This document shows, piece by piece, positions 23,460 through 33,120 of a DNA stretch of 64,000 nt (within the stretch, counting starts at the first letter, position 1; each line of letters starts with the position of its first letter). Both the position numbers and the translations under genes were made by a program. The notes below the pieces were generated by a model. It made no database searches. It saw only the letters and a list, made by a program, of their open reading frames with translations, and had not been told where the DNA came from. Origin of the DNA: Lucinisca nassula (taxonomy: Eukaryota > Mollusca > Bivalvia > Lucinida > Lucinidae); NCBI GenBank assembly GCA_963580285.1, contig OY757017.1, forward strand, positions 110,455,245 to 110,519,244. Direction: 5' to 3'.

Positions 23460-23650
23460 ATAATAGTGGTTTCCTGTTTGTAGATGAAATCTGTTTCGCT
23501 CCAGACTATTTTTTCTCCTAAGGTTAAGGTTTGATCAAGCCTAGATTTATTTTTTTCAGACCTTGATGTGGTACAGCGCATATAATTTCGAGATTACAGT
23601 CCACTAAATATTAGCAGAGTTATGTCCCCTTGTTAATTTTGCCAAAACTT
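23460..23650 (+). repeat. Single unit related to the tandem core at 33121
   Basis: It contains GACCTTGATGTGGTACAGCG, CATATAATTTCGAG and AGAGTTATGTCCCCTT, matching the core unit of element D (33121-35035). A piece of the same unit follows at 24000, after a Naiad fragment. Confidence 0.6.
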
Positions 23651-23659
23651 TTGCTGCTT

Positions 23660-23990
23660 CTGGATAAATAAATAGAAATGAAAGCAATGATCGGGGATCG
23701 ACATGATTATCATACATCTCTCAGCCAAAACATCAAAGGAAAATAAACCCAACCATAAAACAACATCACCACAGAGAAAACGTCACAAGCGGAAAGCCAA
23801 GCATGCAGTTGTTTTCCTACAAAATGGCCAAACGGCTGTCCATATAAATACAGATATTAGAAATACATACATGTACAGACAAACTATTACAATGGTAAAC
23901 CAAACCAGAAGAAACGCATTGGAATGTTCAGTAAAAAGTATTTTTTTCTGGTGGGGACGGGGCTACTTAAATCGATTTTATGTGGCCACA
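23660..23990 (-). mobile_element. Old Naiad 3'-end copy
   Basis: It runs from GATCGGGGATCGACATGATT to CTTAAATCGATTTTATGTGG on the plus strand, the inverse of the Naiad 3' region. Well diverged. It is inserted in a tandem-core unit of the element D type. Confidence 0.6.
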
Positions 23991-24017
23991 CCAGCTTACA
24001 GTTTACATACAATCAAG

Positions 24018-24309
24018 CCGGCCTCGGCAGCTCAGTCGGATGCGCGTCTGACTGGTAATCAGGAGGACGCGGGTTCGATACCTGCCGGGGTCGGCAACAT
24101 TCTTTCGTGGAGATAGATCATGAAATCTTTTCTATGGTTATTCTCTCCCTTCCACTGATTCAAAAAGGGCAGCTGTCAGTTTCTGGCGAAAGAATGTGCA
24201 CTGCACTGTTTACGCCTGCCCCGGAAAAGTGTGGATAGGTAAACTGACCGGCTCAAAATGACCTATATAGTGGTGACTGGGCCGTTAAACTCCAATACAA
24301 ACAAACAAT
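24018..24309 (+). mobile_element. tRNA-headed SINE, family B, full copy
   Basis: The tRNA-like head carries AGCTCAGTCGGA (box A) and GGGTTCGATACC (box B). The body with TTTCTGGCGAAAGAATGTGCA follows, then the 3' end GGGCCGTTAAACTCCAATAC and an (AAAC)n tail. An exact 13-base duplication, ACATACAATCAAG, flanks it (24005-24017 and 24310-24322). This is the reference copy of the family in this window. Confidence 0.88.
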
Positions 24310-24322
24310 ACATACAATCAAG

Positions 24323-24881
24323 TTGAAACTTGTTTAAGGTCAAGAATACTTAAATGACATCGCCGCCAAACTTAGCGCGCGTTGATCGGCAACGTTATTG
24401 GATACCAAACAAACGTCTTCATTGAAAAGACCATTATTCGTCAATGCCATGTAGGTCAAATGGTACTATTCTTTTCTCCTTATTGCAAAAACAAAATACA
24501 TGATCGTGTCGGGTACAGGACAATGGCCAGTTCACAACCGCAGGCCATTAGCTGAAATCATGCAGATGAATTAAATATGAACTGCATTATAAGAAAATGG
24601 TGTGTAGTATGCACATTCAGCCACATCTCGGACTAGTCAACATTCTCCCACAATCTATTCATTGTCTTCCCAGTGCCAGTTAATCTTACGGTAGAATTTG
24701 CGTTCTTACTACGATGTATAACAGATCATAGCCACAGCACTAAAAAATCTATTTACGAAAAAAGCAGTTTCAGTCTACAGTAATGCTTAGTTTTTTCTAA
24801 AACGATCACTTTGGGTTGTCTACTAAGTAGAACTTACTTCACAGGCACCAGAATCTATCTTTGTGTTAAATTACCTGCATT
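24323..24881 (+). other. Intron sequence without recognised features
   Basis: No gene, RNA or repeat recognised. Confidence 0.35.
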
Positions 24882-25240
24882 TTTCATAGAGGATCTTACA
24901 TGAGTGTTCATGTATTATTGAATTTATTAAACGAGTTGAGGAATAGGGATAAAATGCGAGGCTTTGCCGAGCATTTTATCCCTTTTCCTCAACGAGTTTA
25001 ATAAATTCAATAATACATGAGCACGAATGCAAGATTCTATTTATCATATGACATTTAAAACGCATTTTATTCACGATTGTTTACAAAAATGTCAATATGC
25101 CGCCGTTAGTAAACGCGACGTCGTTAAGGACGTCGGACATGTAACGTTACGGGACGTATCTAGCAAATTTGCTTATTTAATCCACTAGTGGATTATCGAA
25201 AATATTACATGGCGTTATTACACTCTCAGACGCGACGTCA
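24882..25240 (+). mobile_element. Non-autonomous element with terminal foldback plus tail (copy 1)
   Basis: The left part is a near-perfect palindrome: GTTCATGTATTATTGAATTT and its inverse close around AAATGCGAGGCTTTGCCGAG. A tail follows with GACGTCGTTAAGGACGTC, CGTAACG-type sequence and AATCCACTAGTGGATT. A second copy lies in inverse orientation at 61322-61684. Confidence 0.65.
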
Positions 25241-26125
25241 TATGATAAATAAGGGAAATGTGTCTTTAAAGTTAATACTATATTGTGTATGCATAAAGAG
25301 GATATTTGATTTTTTTTCAGTGTAAAATCGATTTTTTTCACCGAATGAACACCGAGAGAAGTTTTTTCAGAAGCCACGAGTAACAATATTTTTTTTGGTG
25401 TTCATGGGTGAAACAAAAACTGACCTTACACTGAAAAATATCAAATTTTCTGTTTCTTTCATACTTTAAATATTAATTTGTGGTGCAATTTCAAAGCATC
25501 AACCATAACAAACTTATTTTTCAGTGCGATTTCTCGTCGATTTAGAGGTGTCAGCGTGTTTACATGGTATAATTGGCTGAAAACTGAAAGTTTGCAGCTG
25601 GAAAAATAGCTTGGAATGTAACGTTATCAAATGGTTCACTTGAAATTTGCATATAAATAGTGTCCGCAGTTGCTAAGCTTGTCTGGCGTCTTGTGTATTA
25701 TTTACGTTGCTTAGGTGCAAAAAGTGTCTTCATCAACAACGGAATAACGTGAAAAAGCGCAGCGCGTGACGTAAATTCTGTCACCCATTAATAACTTTTA
25801 ACTAATCGACTTTTCACAAACAGAGGGTACGTGTTGTTTTTGAGGGTTCATTGAATTCACAAACAGTGTTAAATAAAAACCGAATTTTCACTGTTTGGAA
25901 CAGTGACGATATAGATTTAAATTTCACTGAAAAACCTAAATCATGCATTAAAAGCATGTAAGAAGCATGTATTTGCTAATAATTATGTTCAAGAGATTAT
26001 GTTCTGGTCACTGGTAGACTATGGATTCTAGGAACGTTAACTTTACACACAAATAACGTCAAAATGCGCCCACATTATACACACCCAAGTGTTCTTTATT
26101 CTTGTATAGCTAAGAATGTGAAAAT
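25241..26125 (+). other. AT-rich intron
   Basis: Homopolymer-rich DNA. A poly-T run at about 26127-26146 marks the tail of the minus-strand SINE that follows. Nothing else named. Confidence 0.35.
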
Positions 26126-26146
26126 GTTTTTTTTTTTTTTTTTTTT

Positions 26147-26690
26147 GATTGATTTGAGGTTTAAAGTTCCTGTTACCACTATTAATGTTATTTTGGAGAC
26201 GTTGCTTCTAATATTGTGAGAGTTTTACGCGACATTGAGATAAAATGACATCTCAAGCCCTGCCCACAATGGAAACCAATATGGTTTATATGCAGGTACC
26301 GTCAAACTGGCACCACTTTGGCTGGGCAAGCTCTTACCTTCTAAGCGGTTCTTCTGTTATGGTTTATTTTCGTTATGGTTTGTCTTTTGTTTGTGTGTAT
26401 CCCTTATATTGTTTTTGTTTTGGATACCCAACTGGTCATTTTGTGGGAAAGTAACTGTTCTTTTGGCTTTCCGCTATTGATGTTTCCATTAGGGTTTAGT
26501 TATTTCAGGTTTGTGTTTCTTTTCCTTTGGTGTCTCTGACTGGAGCTGTGGGTTAATTGTATCGTTTCCTGACCATTGCCTTAACCTCTATTTTACCAGT
26601 ACTCATGTGCGGTGTGTTTCAGCTCTACATGGAAACATCATGCAGCGAAATATATTTCTCCAAGCCCCGATGGGCGGGTTGGGGAGGGCC
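26147..26690 (-). mobile_element. SINE family A (minus), split by a Naiad 3' end
   Basis: The plus strand gives the inverse SINE from TTGATTGATTTGAGG to CTTCTAAGCGGTT at 26345, then resumes at ACCAGTACTCATGTG (26597) through GGAAACATCATGCAGC to CAAGCCCC. The two halves join exactly as in the intact copy at 18957-19240. The 250 bases between are Naiad 3'-end sequence. Confidence 0.8.
26346..26596 (+). mobile_element. Naiad 3'-end copy nested in a SINE
   Basis: From CTTCTGTTATGGTTTATTTT to CATTGCCTTAACCTCTATTTT, aligned with the Naiad 3' end but about as diverged as the copies at 21640 and 23660. The left junction shows shared GCGGTT: the SINE has AAGCGGTTTACC and the Naiad has AGGCGGTTCTTC. 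Confidence 0.75.
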
Positions 26691-26777
26691 GAATGTGAAG
26701 ATGTACTCGCATGCATAATTTTAATATATTCTATGGGAGTGCACATTTACATGTACGTATTCTTGACTTTAAGTGAG

Positions 26778-29700
26778 ACTTTATTTCGATGCAAATTCTA
26801 CATCTAGATTCAAAATAATCAAAAGACATGAAACTGAACTGAAATGGATTAAATTTTTACAGACCCCTTTTCCACTGGGATTTAATGACAACATTTATCA
26901 TGAGGGTAATATTTCCAGAATGCCGGACTTTGATATTTTCTCACTCCTGAAATGTCGAAAACGCAGAACTAGATCTCACGGCACCAGGAAAAATGGTAAC
27001 TTTAAACGTAAATCACGTGCGTTTAAACGAAACAATACTAGACTGAAGTGACTGTCAATTATATTATTAAATCATGGACGCCACTCTATGCTTTCATTTT
27101 TAAGTTCATTTCCCGTTTCTGTTTTACGTCTTCTGGACACCGAGGCGAATAAATTCTACGATAGTTCTCATCAGTTATATGATGCGGCTCTCTTAACTAG
27201 AGGCTATACTCAGCATACTCTCCGTCCTTACATCGATTCTGAAATTAATCATAAACGCCATTTCTTCAAAATATCCTTCATTAATAAGGGTATGGATTTT
27301 ATAGATTTGCCCAGTATCTTCCGTGAGAGATCGGTGCTTTCTTCCATTCCTGCTTATTTTCAAAATACTGAAACACCTATAATTTGCTATAAATATAACA
27401 AACCTGTTAGATCTATCATTTTTAATTTCAATAAACTTGTTTCAGATCTTGATATTGATACTAATACTCCTGATTCATGTGATTGTAAAAACTCAAAGTT
27501 TTGCTATCCTGCTGCTGGTCATGTAATTACTGGCAATTTGAAAATTATTCCTGATTCTAGGATAAGGAATATAATTTCTAAAGGACCGAAATATCGGTTT
27601 CCTTCTAAAATTGATTTCAGTAAATGTAGAGATGAAATCGCTGCTTCCTTGAATGAATTCGGTAATCGATGGTGTAAGCGAGAGTATGTTGAGCATAAAG
27701 CCCTTAAGGACTGGAAACTTAGCATTTTAAAACTAGTGAATAAACGCATTTCTTTCTATTCTCAAAATACTAACTTATTACCTCGTAAGCCCAAGACGTC
27801 TTTACGTCATCTTAAACTGGTATTCAAGAATTTCATAAGAAGTTTGTTTTGGCCCCTGCAGACAAGGCCGCTAACAACGTCGTCGATGTGTGACGGCTCC
27901 ACTATGTTAACACGCTTAAGCAGGAGCTTGGTGGTACTAAGGCCTATGAACTTCAGCCTTTAGCTGAAGAGAGAGCTATAGTAGATAAACATGTTTGTCT
28001 TTCAGCCACCAAGTTTGCTGTGTGTGTTAACGAAGGCCAAGACAAGCTTCCTACGCTATACTGGTTACCAAAACTTCATAAAAGACCTTACAAAGCACGG
28101 TTTATTGCAAATTCTAGCTCTTGCACTACCACTGAACTTTCTAAATTATTAACTTCCTGTCTTACTGCTATTAAAACGCATGTAATTAAATATTGTGATA
28201 AAGTCTTTGAAAGATCAGGAAGAAATCTGTTTTGGTCTATGAAAAATTCGAATGAGGTTTTAAATAAATTGAAATCCAGACATTTTCGTGCTTCTAGTCT
28301 GTCTACTTACGATTTTTCCACTCTTTACACTACACTTCCTCATAATCTTATAAAAGAAAAGCTTAATGATTTAATTGAATGGGCTTTTCACAGAGAAGAT
28401 TCTCTCTATCTTGCATGTAATGTCAGAAATGCATTTTTCACTTCTAAAGAGCATAAGAATTATACACTTTGGTCATGTCAGAAAGTGTGTGATGCCCTCA
28501 CCTTTCTACTTGACAATATTTATATTAGGTTCGGTACTAAGTTATTTAGACAAATTGTGGGTATTCCGATGGGTACTAATTGCGCACCTTTTGTGGCTGA
28601 TCTGTTCTTGTATTGTTATGAAAGAGACTTCATTTTGTCGCTTTCCATTGATAACCAATCTGAAATTATTGAAGCTTTTAGCTCCACTTCTAGATATTTA
28701 GATGATTTATTAAATATTGATAATACCTATTTTGATGGTTTGATCAGTCAGATTTACCCCCCAGAACTTCAGTTAAATAAAGCAAATTCTTCTGATACTG
28801 AGGCCCCATTTTTGGATTTACATCTATCTATTGTAGATGGATTTGTTTCGTGCAAAATTTATGATAAACGCGATGACTTTGATTTTGAGATTGTAAATTT
28901 TCCTTTTTTCGATAGTGATGTTCCTCGTGCGCCATCCTATGGCGTTTATATTTCGCAATTAATTCGATTTGCTAGAGTGTGTAGTCATGTAACTGACTTC
29001 AACACTCGTAATAAATTATTAACGGCTAAAGTCCTTAATCAGGGTTACCTGTACCATAAACTACGCAAAGCCTTTTCAAAATTTTATAGGCGCCATTCTG
29101 ATTTAATTTCAAAATTCAATATTGGACTTAAATCTCTTTTCCAACAAGGTCTATCGGAACCCGAATTTTATGGTGACTTAGTATATAAATTCAGAAAAAT
29201 ATATAACCGCAATGACTTCAGCACCCAATTTCGTAAAATCATTCTTCGATATAAAAAGATTGGGTACAACATGGATATTATACGATAGACTGCATGCATG
29301 GTAGTTAACCCAATCACGGTTGGCAACTTTGCTTCCCTCTTTAATTGCACGCCGGTGGGTCGGGCCTCAGATTCTATGACGGCTCCAACGTAAAGGCTTA
29401 TTTAGATTTAGAGCGATCTAATTCAAGGTAATGTTGGTTGGTGCCTTATGCTCTGTCTCTGGTCGGGCCCATCGGAGTCTAACTGTTGGTTTTCTTTTGC
29501 TCCAGCATTTCAGTGGTTTCTTGCTGTCGAGTCCTCACCGTTGTCTCACCTCCTTGGTTCTTTGATTTTTGTGTTCACGGAGATGTTGCACTGATGAGTT
29601 AGGAGGCCTTCATGCGGACTGAACAAATTATTTGTCTATATCGCGACGGAAGTAAGGGCGAGGATTGTGGCCACGTAAAATCGATTTAAGCCCCCCAGTG

Positions 29701-29968
29701 GAAATCTTCCACTGACCGTTCCAAGGCGGCTCTTCTGTGGCGATTTATTTATGTTGTTGTTTGTTACTTACTGTGTGTATCACTTTTGTCTTTTTATTTT
29801 GGATGACCATATGGCCATTTTGTGGGAAAGTAACTGTCCTTATGGCCTTCCTTTGTTTAGGTTTCCATTATGGTCTTGTCGCTTAATGTTTGTATTTCTT
29901 TCCCTTTGGTGTCTTTTATGGATGGATTGAGTTAATTGTATCAATTCCTGATCTTTGGTTTACTTCTA
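26778..29968 (+). mobile_element. Naiad (Penelope-like) retroelement N1, 5'-truncated
   Basis: A Penelope-like element with permuted order: endonuclease part first, then reverse transcriptase, then a 3' UTR of about 580 bases ending GTTTTACTTCTACTT. The 5' break at about 26778 falls within the GIY-YIG endonuclease. The remainder encodes the end of that domain, a basic linker and a complete RT. Similarity to N2 is very high, so both inserted recently. The 3' UTR has a conserved perfect 9-base stem (CAGTGGAAA/TTTCCACTG). No target duplication was seen. Confidence 0.92.
26788..29287 (+). pseudogene. N1 endonuclease tail plus reverse transcriptase, with in-frame UGA codons
   Basis: It reads from ANSTSRFKIIKRHE through a basic linker (CRKRRTRSHG) to a UGA at 27049-27051. 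The same frame then continues through LSIILLNHGRHSML into the RT. Landmarks are the CxC linker motif (Cys 27478, Asp, Cys 27484), motif A DFSTLYTTL, motif B GIPMGTNCAP and the catalytic YLDD at 28695-28706. A second UGA at 27891-27893 follows VV-x-V and is followed by RLHYVNTLKQEL. A one-base deletion near 27822 (N2 has an extra base) breaks the frame, and TAG at 29286-29288 replaces the CAG seen in N3 about 28 codons before the usual end. The UGAs are shared with N2; the deletion and TAG are private decay. Confidence 0.85.
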
Positions 29969-30046
29969 CTTGTTCTATTGTAAGGCCATGACTTAGAGCC
30001 ATGCATATTGTTGCCAGTTTGCAGTACACAAACACTGTATTACGAG

Positions 30047-30048
30047 TA

Positions 30049-30098
<50 letters not shown>
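30047..30098 (+). repeat. (ATT)n microsatellite
   Basis: About 17 uninterrupted ATT units, about 80 bases past the end of N1. The asparagine-rich minus-strand open frame over it is an artefact of the repeat. Confidence 0.95.
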
Positions 30099-30204
30099 GA
30101 AATATATAATATTAGTGACTATATCGAATAGCAATATTCACATATAGAATTACGCAACGCTTGAAACACCGTAGTCGCCGGGATAGGACTACAACACTTT
30201 TAAG

Positions 30205-30368
30205 GAAGCCTGCGTGGTGAAGTAGTTATGCTACTCACCTTGTAAACCAGGGGTCGCGGGATCGATCCGGGCTTCTCCAGACTTCCGGATGAGTCATTTA
30301 ACTGAGGTCCCGTCTTCGTATGACCTTAGCTGTTGGTGAGACTTAAGACTCAAACACTCACTCACAAC
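30205..30368 (+). mobile_element. tRNA-headed SINE, family E
   Basis: The head AAGCCTGCGTGGTGAAGTAG resembles box A, and GGGATCGATCCGG resembles box B. The body contains ACTTCCGGATGAGTCATTTA and CTGTTGGTGAGACTTAAGAC, ending in a CACTCACTCACAAC tail. Only one copy in the window. Confidence 0.55.
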
Positions 30369-30494
30369 ACGTTTTAACGTAATTCATTATCTTTTAAACC
30401 ACTCTTGAACAGTCCCAACAGGATGGTCTCTTAGCAAATGACGTTGAGTGCTGAAAAATTGATACCCTTAACCTTTACCACTCTCTAGGCTAAC

Positions 30495-30657
30495 TCAGCA
30501 GACGACAAACTGTTGATATTTTTTCTTATTTTTCCCAGAAAACCGGACTTGATATCTCGTGCAAATTGCAAATTGTCTCCTAGAAAATTTGCATCAGATA
30601 TCAAATCCTGTTTTCTGGGAAAATTAGAAAAAATATTTTAAAATGTCGTCTGCTGCA
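30495..30657. mobile_element. Foldback MITE with GCAGACGACA ends (copy 1)
   Basis: Almost entirely self-complementary: CAGCAGACGACAAAC...TTTTTCCCAGAAAAC on the left pairs with GTTTTCTGGGAAAA...TGTCGTCTGCTG on the right. A second copy is at 42216-42368. Both are followed by a TTAA-flanked MITE. Confidence 0.75.
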
Positions 30658-30692
30658 CATAACAAGCATGCAGAGCGTTACATGCGTTTTAA

Positions 30693-30897
30693 CCCTTACC
30701 TTTCTGTTCACGACAACCCCTATCTTTGCAAACAGTGTTGCTCCAGATCAGATGGCTTCATCTGATCAGGATCTACACTGTTTGGAATTCAGTTTATGAA
30801 TTTGTAGCAATTAATTACATCAAGTAATTTGATTGGTTGATAGACAAAAATGGGTGTGGCTTAAATGAATATTCAGCAAGATTAGGGTTAAAATAGA
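30693..30897 (+). mobile_element. piggyBac-like MITE, TTAA-flanked (copy a)
   Basis: 205 bases between two TTAA tetranucleotides (30689 and 30898). The ends CCCTTACCTTTCTG and CAGCAAGATTAGGG are imperfect inverted repeats. TTAA target sites with ends starting CCC are typical of piggyBac. Other copies are at 41997, 43268 and 60577. Confidence 0.75.
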
Positions 30898-31039
30898 ATA
30901 CGTTTAAACGTTAGCTGGTCATATAATAGTGGAATTTCATTGTTTTCTCATTAAATGAGTGTCCATGGTGACTGGGAGCTTAACGCAGCGCAATTATCAT
31001 TACGATTGTACCTCAGTGCGACATGGTGCATTATTTCAT

Positions 31040-31145
31040 ATTTCTATAAAGATTAATTTCTGATGAAAATGCGTGATATTTTTCTTATTTGTACTCATTA
31101 ACGGGTACCCACAACCCGTATCTTGGAGCAGAAATAAGAAAAAAA
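31040..31145. mobile_element. Remnant of hairpin-centred MITE next to exon E
   Basis: It contains TTTTTCTTATTTGTACTCATT and ACCCGTATC...GAGCAGAAATAAG, the inner arms of the family best seen at 42850-43120. It ends about 40 bases before the exon acceptor at 31187. Confidence 0.55.
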
Positions 31146-31187
31146 AAGAATTTGTTGATCATGCTATATTGTCATTATTCTTGTCAG

Positions 31188-31306
31188 GTATATCACAAAA
31201 ATGAATAAAGACAATACTAACGATATAACTCACATCGCCACCAATGCAGAATTTGGTAGACTTGACTCTATATCTATCTACAGTTCCTCTGTTACAGCAC
31301 AGCCAG
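31188..31306 (+). CDS. LDLR-B/EGF/sushi protein, exon E: end of propeller
   Basis: The acceptor is CTTGTCAG and the donor GTAGGT; entry is phase 2 and exit phase 1. Joined to exon D it reads PYITKMNKDNTNDITHIATN and then FGRLDSISIYSSS, closing blade 6 with the F-G-x-[IL]-x-x-I-x-[IV]-Y pattern that ends LDLR class B propellers. The Ala-Gln-Pro linker leads to the EGF module in the next exon. There is no large open frame because the exon is short; support comes from phase, motif and position. Confidence 0.88.
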
Positions 31307-31429
31307 GTAGGTTATGGTGGGGAAAACTGGTTTGAATGGGTCAACGCATGAGAGAAAGATTCACAAAATTCTCCGACTTATGAGTTATGCTTGTGCAGGT
31401 AAAGTGTGGTTAAGTAAACTGGCCGGCTT

Positions 31430-31575
31430 GTCGTTAATATCACGAAAACACGGCTTTTTAATTAGGACCCCTTCAACCCCACTTTAATATAGTAAAGCTC
31501 GAGTTTACATAATATATACTATTTTCCTTATATCTGCTCAGAAACAGAGATTGTGGGCACGCGTTAGAACCGTTA
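31430..31575. mobile_element. Half of a hairpin-centred MITE
   Basis: It contains TATCACGAAAACACGGC, ACCCCACTTTAATATAGTAA and ATTGTGGGCACGCGTTAGAACCG, the left half of the 42850-43120 family. The right half is absent. Confidence 0.6.
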
Positions 31576-31821
31576 GAGGAGAATTAAGGGAGGCAACGCA
31601 CCTCTTATAAAAACCTCAGTTTTTTTTTTTTTTGTTGTTGTTGTTTTTGTTGTTTTTTTTTTTTGCCTGTTACTAACACGAGGTCTGAAGGAATGCATGA
31701 GAGCCTTCCGTTAATAAGGTACTTAGTTTTCATGGACGCAAAGAAGAAAACACAAACTTTTCCCCAGGTTCGACTTAATAATTTGCTTTCTTTACTTTAC
31801 AGATTTTATTTTACCTTTGAT

Positions 31822-32753
31822 GGGTTATCGGTTCCATAAACTGCGCAAAGCATTTTCAAAATTTTATAGACGCCATTCTGATTTAATTTCAAAATTTAAT
31901 ATTGGACTTAAATCTCTTCTCCAACAAGGTCTATCGGAACCCGAATTTTATGGTGACTTAGTGTATAAATTCAGAAAAGTTTTACCGCAATGACTTCAGC
32001 ACCCAATTTCGTAAAATCATTCTTCGATATAAAAAGATTGGGTACAACATGGATGTTATACGACAGACTGCATGCATAGTAGTTAACCCAATCACGGTTG
32101 GCAACTTTGCTTCCCTCTTTAATTGCACGCCGGCGGGTCAGGCCTCGGATTCTATGACAGTCCCAACGTAAGGCTTATTGAGAATTAGAGAGATCTAATT
32201 CCAAGGTAATGTTGGTTGGTGCCTGATGCTCTGTCTCTGGTCGGGCCCATCGGAGTCTAACTGTTGGTTTTCTTTTGCTCCAGCATTTCAGTGGTTTCTT
32301 GCTGTCGAGTCCTCACCGTCGCCTCACCTCTGTGGTTCTTTGATTATTTGTGTTCACGGAGATGTTGCACTGATGAGTTAGGAGGCCTTCATGCGGACTG
32401 AACAAATTATTTGTCTAAATCGTGACGGAAATAAAGGCGAGGATTGTGGCCACTTAAAATCGATTTAAGCCCCCCAGTGGAAATCTTTCCACTGACCGTT
32501 GCAAGGCGGTTCTTGTGTGGCGATTTATTTTTGTTGTTGTTTGTTACTTACTGTGTGTATCACTTGTGTCTTTTTATTTTGGATGGCCATATGGCCATTT
32601 TGTGGGAAAGTAACTGTCCTTATGGCCTTCCTTTGTTTAGGTTTCCATTATGGTCTGGTCGCTTAATGTTTGTGTTCCTTTCCCTTTGGTGTCTTTGGTG
32701 GGTGGAGTAAGTTAATTGTATCGATTCCTGATCTTTGTTTTACTTCTACTTGA
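31822..32753 (+). mobile_element. Naiad retroelement N6, 5'-truncated
   Basis: It begins at GGGTTATCGGTTCC in the C-terminal part of the RT (YHKLRKAFSKFYRRHSDLI region) and runs to the 3' end GTTTTACTTCTACTT. The coding remnant is frameshifted near 31980. It keeps CGACAG where N1 has a stop. About 930 bases. Confidence 0.85.
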
Positions 32754-33120
32754 CATTAAAAAAGTCAATATTCCACATTTTGTAGTACTAAGATTAGACA
32801 GTTTTATAACTGTATTTGGTCTTCGTTTAAAGCCATGATATTGAACGGTTTGGAGTCAATAATTATAGATACATAAAACATTTTATTCCTGCCAGGCACT
32901 TTTATCATAAACCAGACTTTGATAATTTAGACTATTTCGGTATCTTTGACAATTGTGTTCTGTTGCGGTAGAGGAGATAACCAGTATTTCAAACTTCTAT
33001 GCAGCTTTAAGGAGTCACAAGAAAAATTGAAACTCCTCAGGTTAATCTTTATCATGTTCTTGAGTTCCAAAGCAACCTTCATAGCTTTATAACAATGGAC
33101 ACTTATTATGTGTATAAGGG
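32754..33120 (+). other. Intron sequence without recognised features
   Basis: No gene or repeat recognised. Confidence 0.35.

Noticed and set aside
29916..30134. Asparagine-rich open frame on the minus strand
   Set aside because: Produced by the (ATT)n microsatellite.
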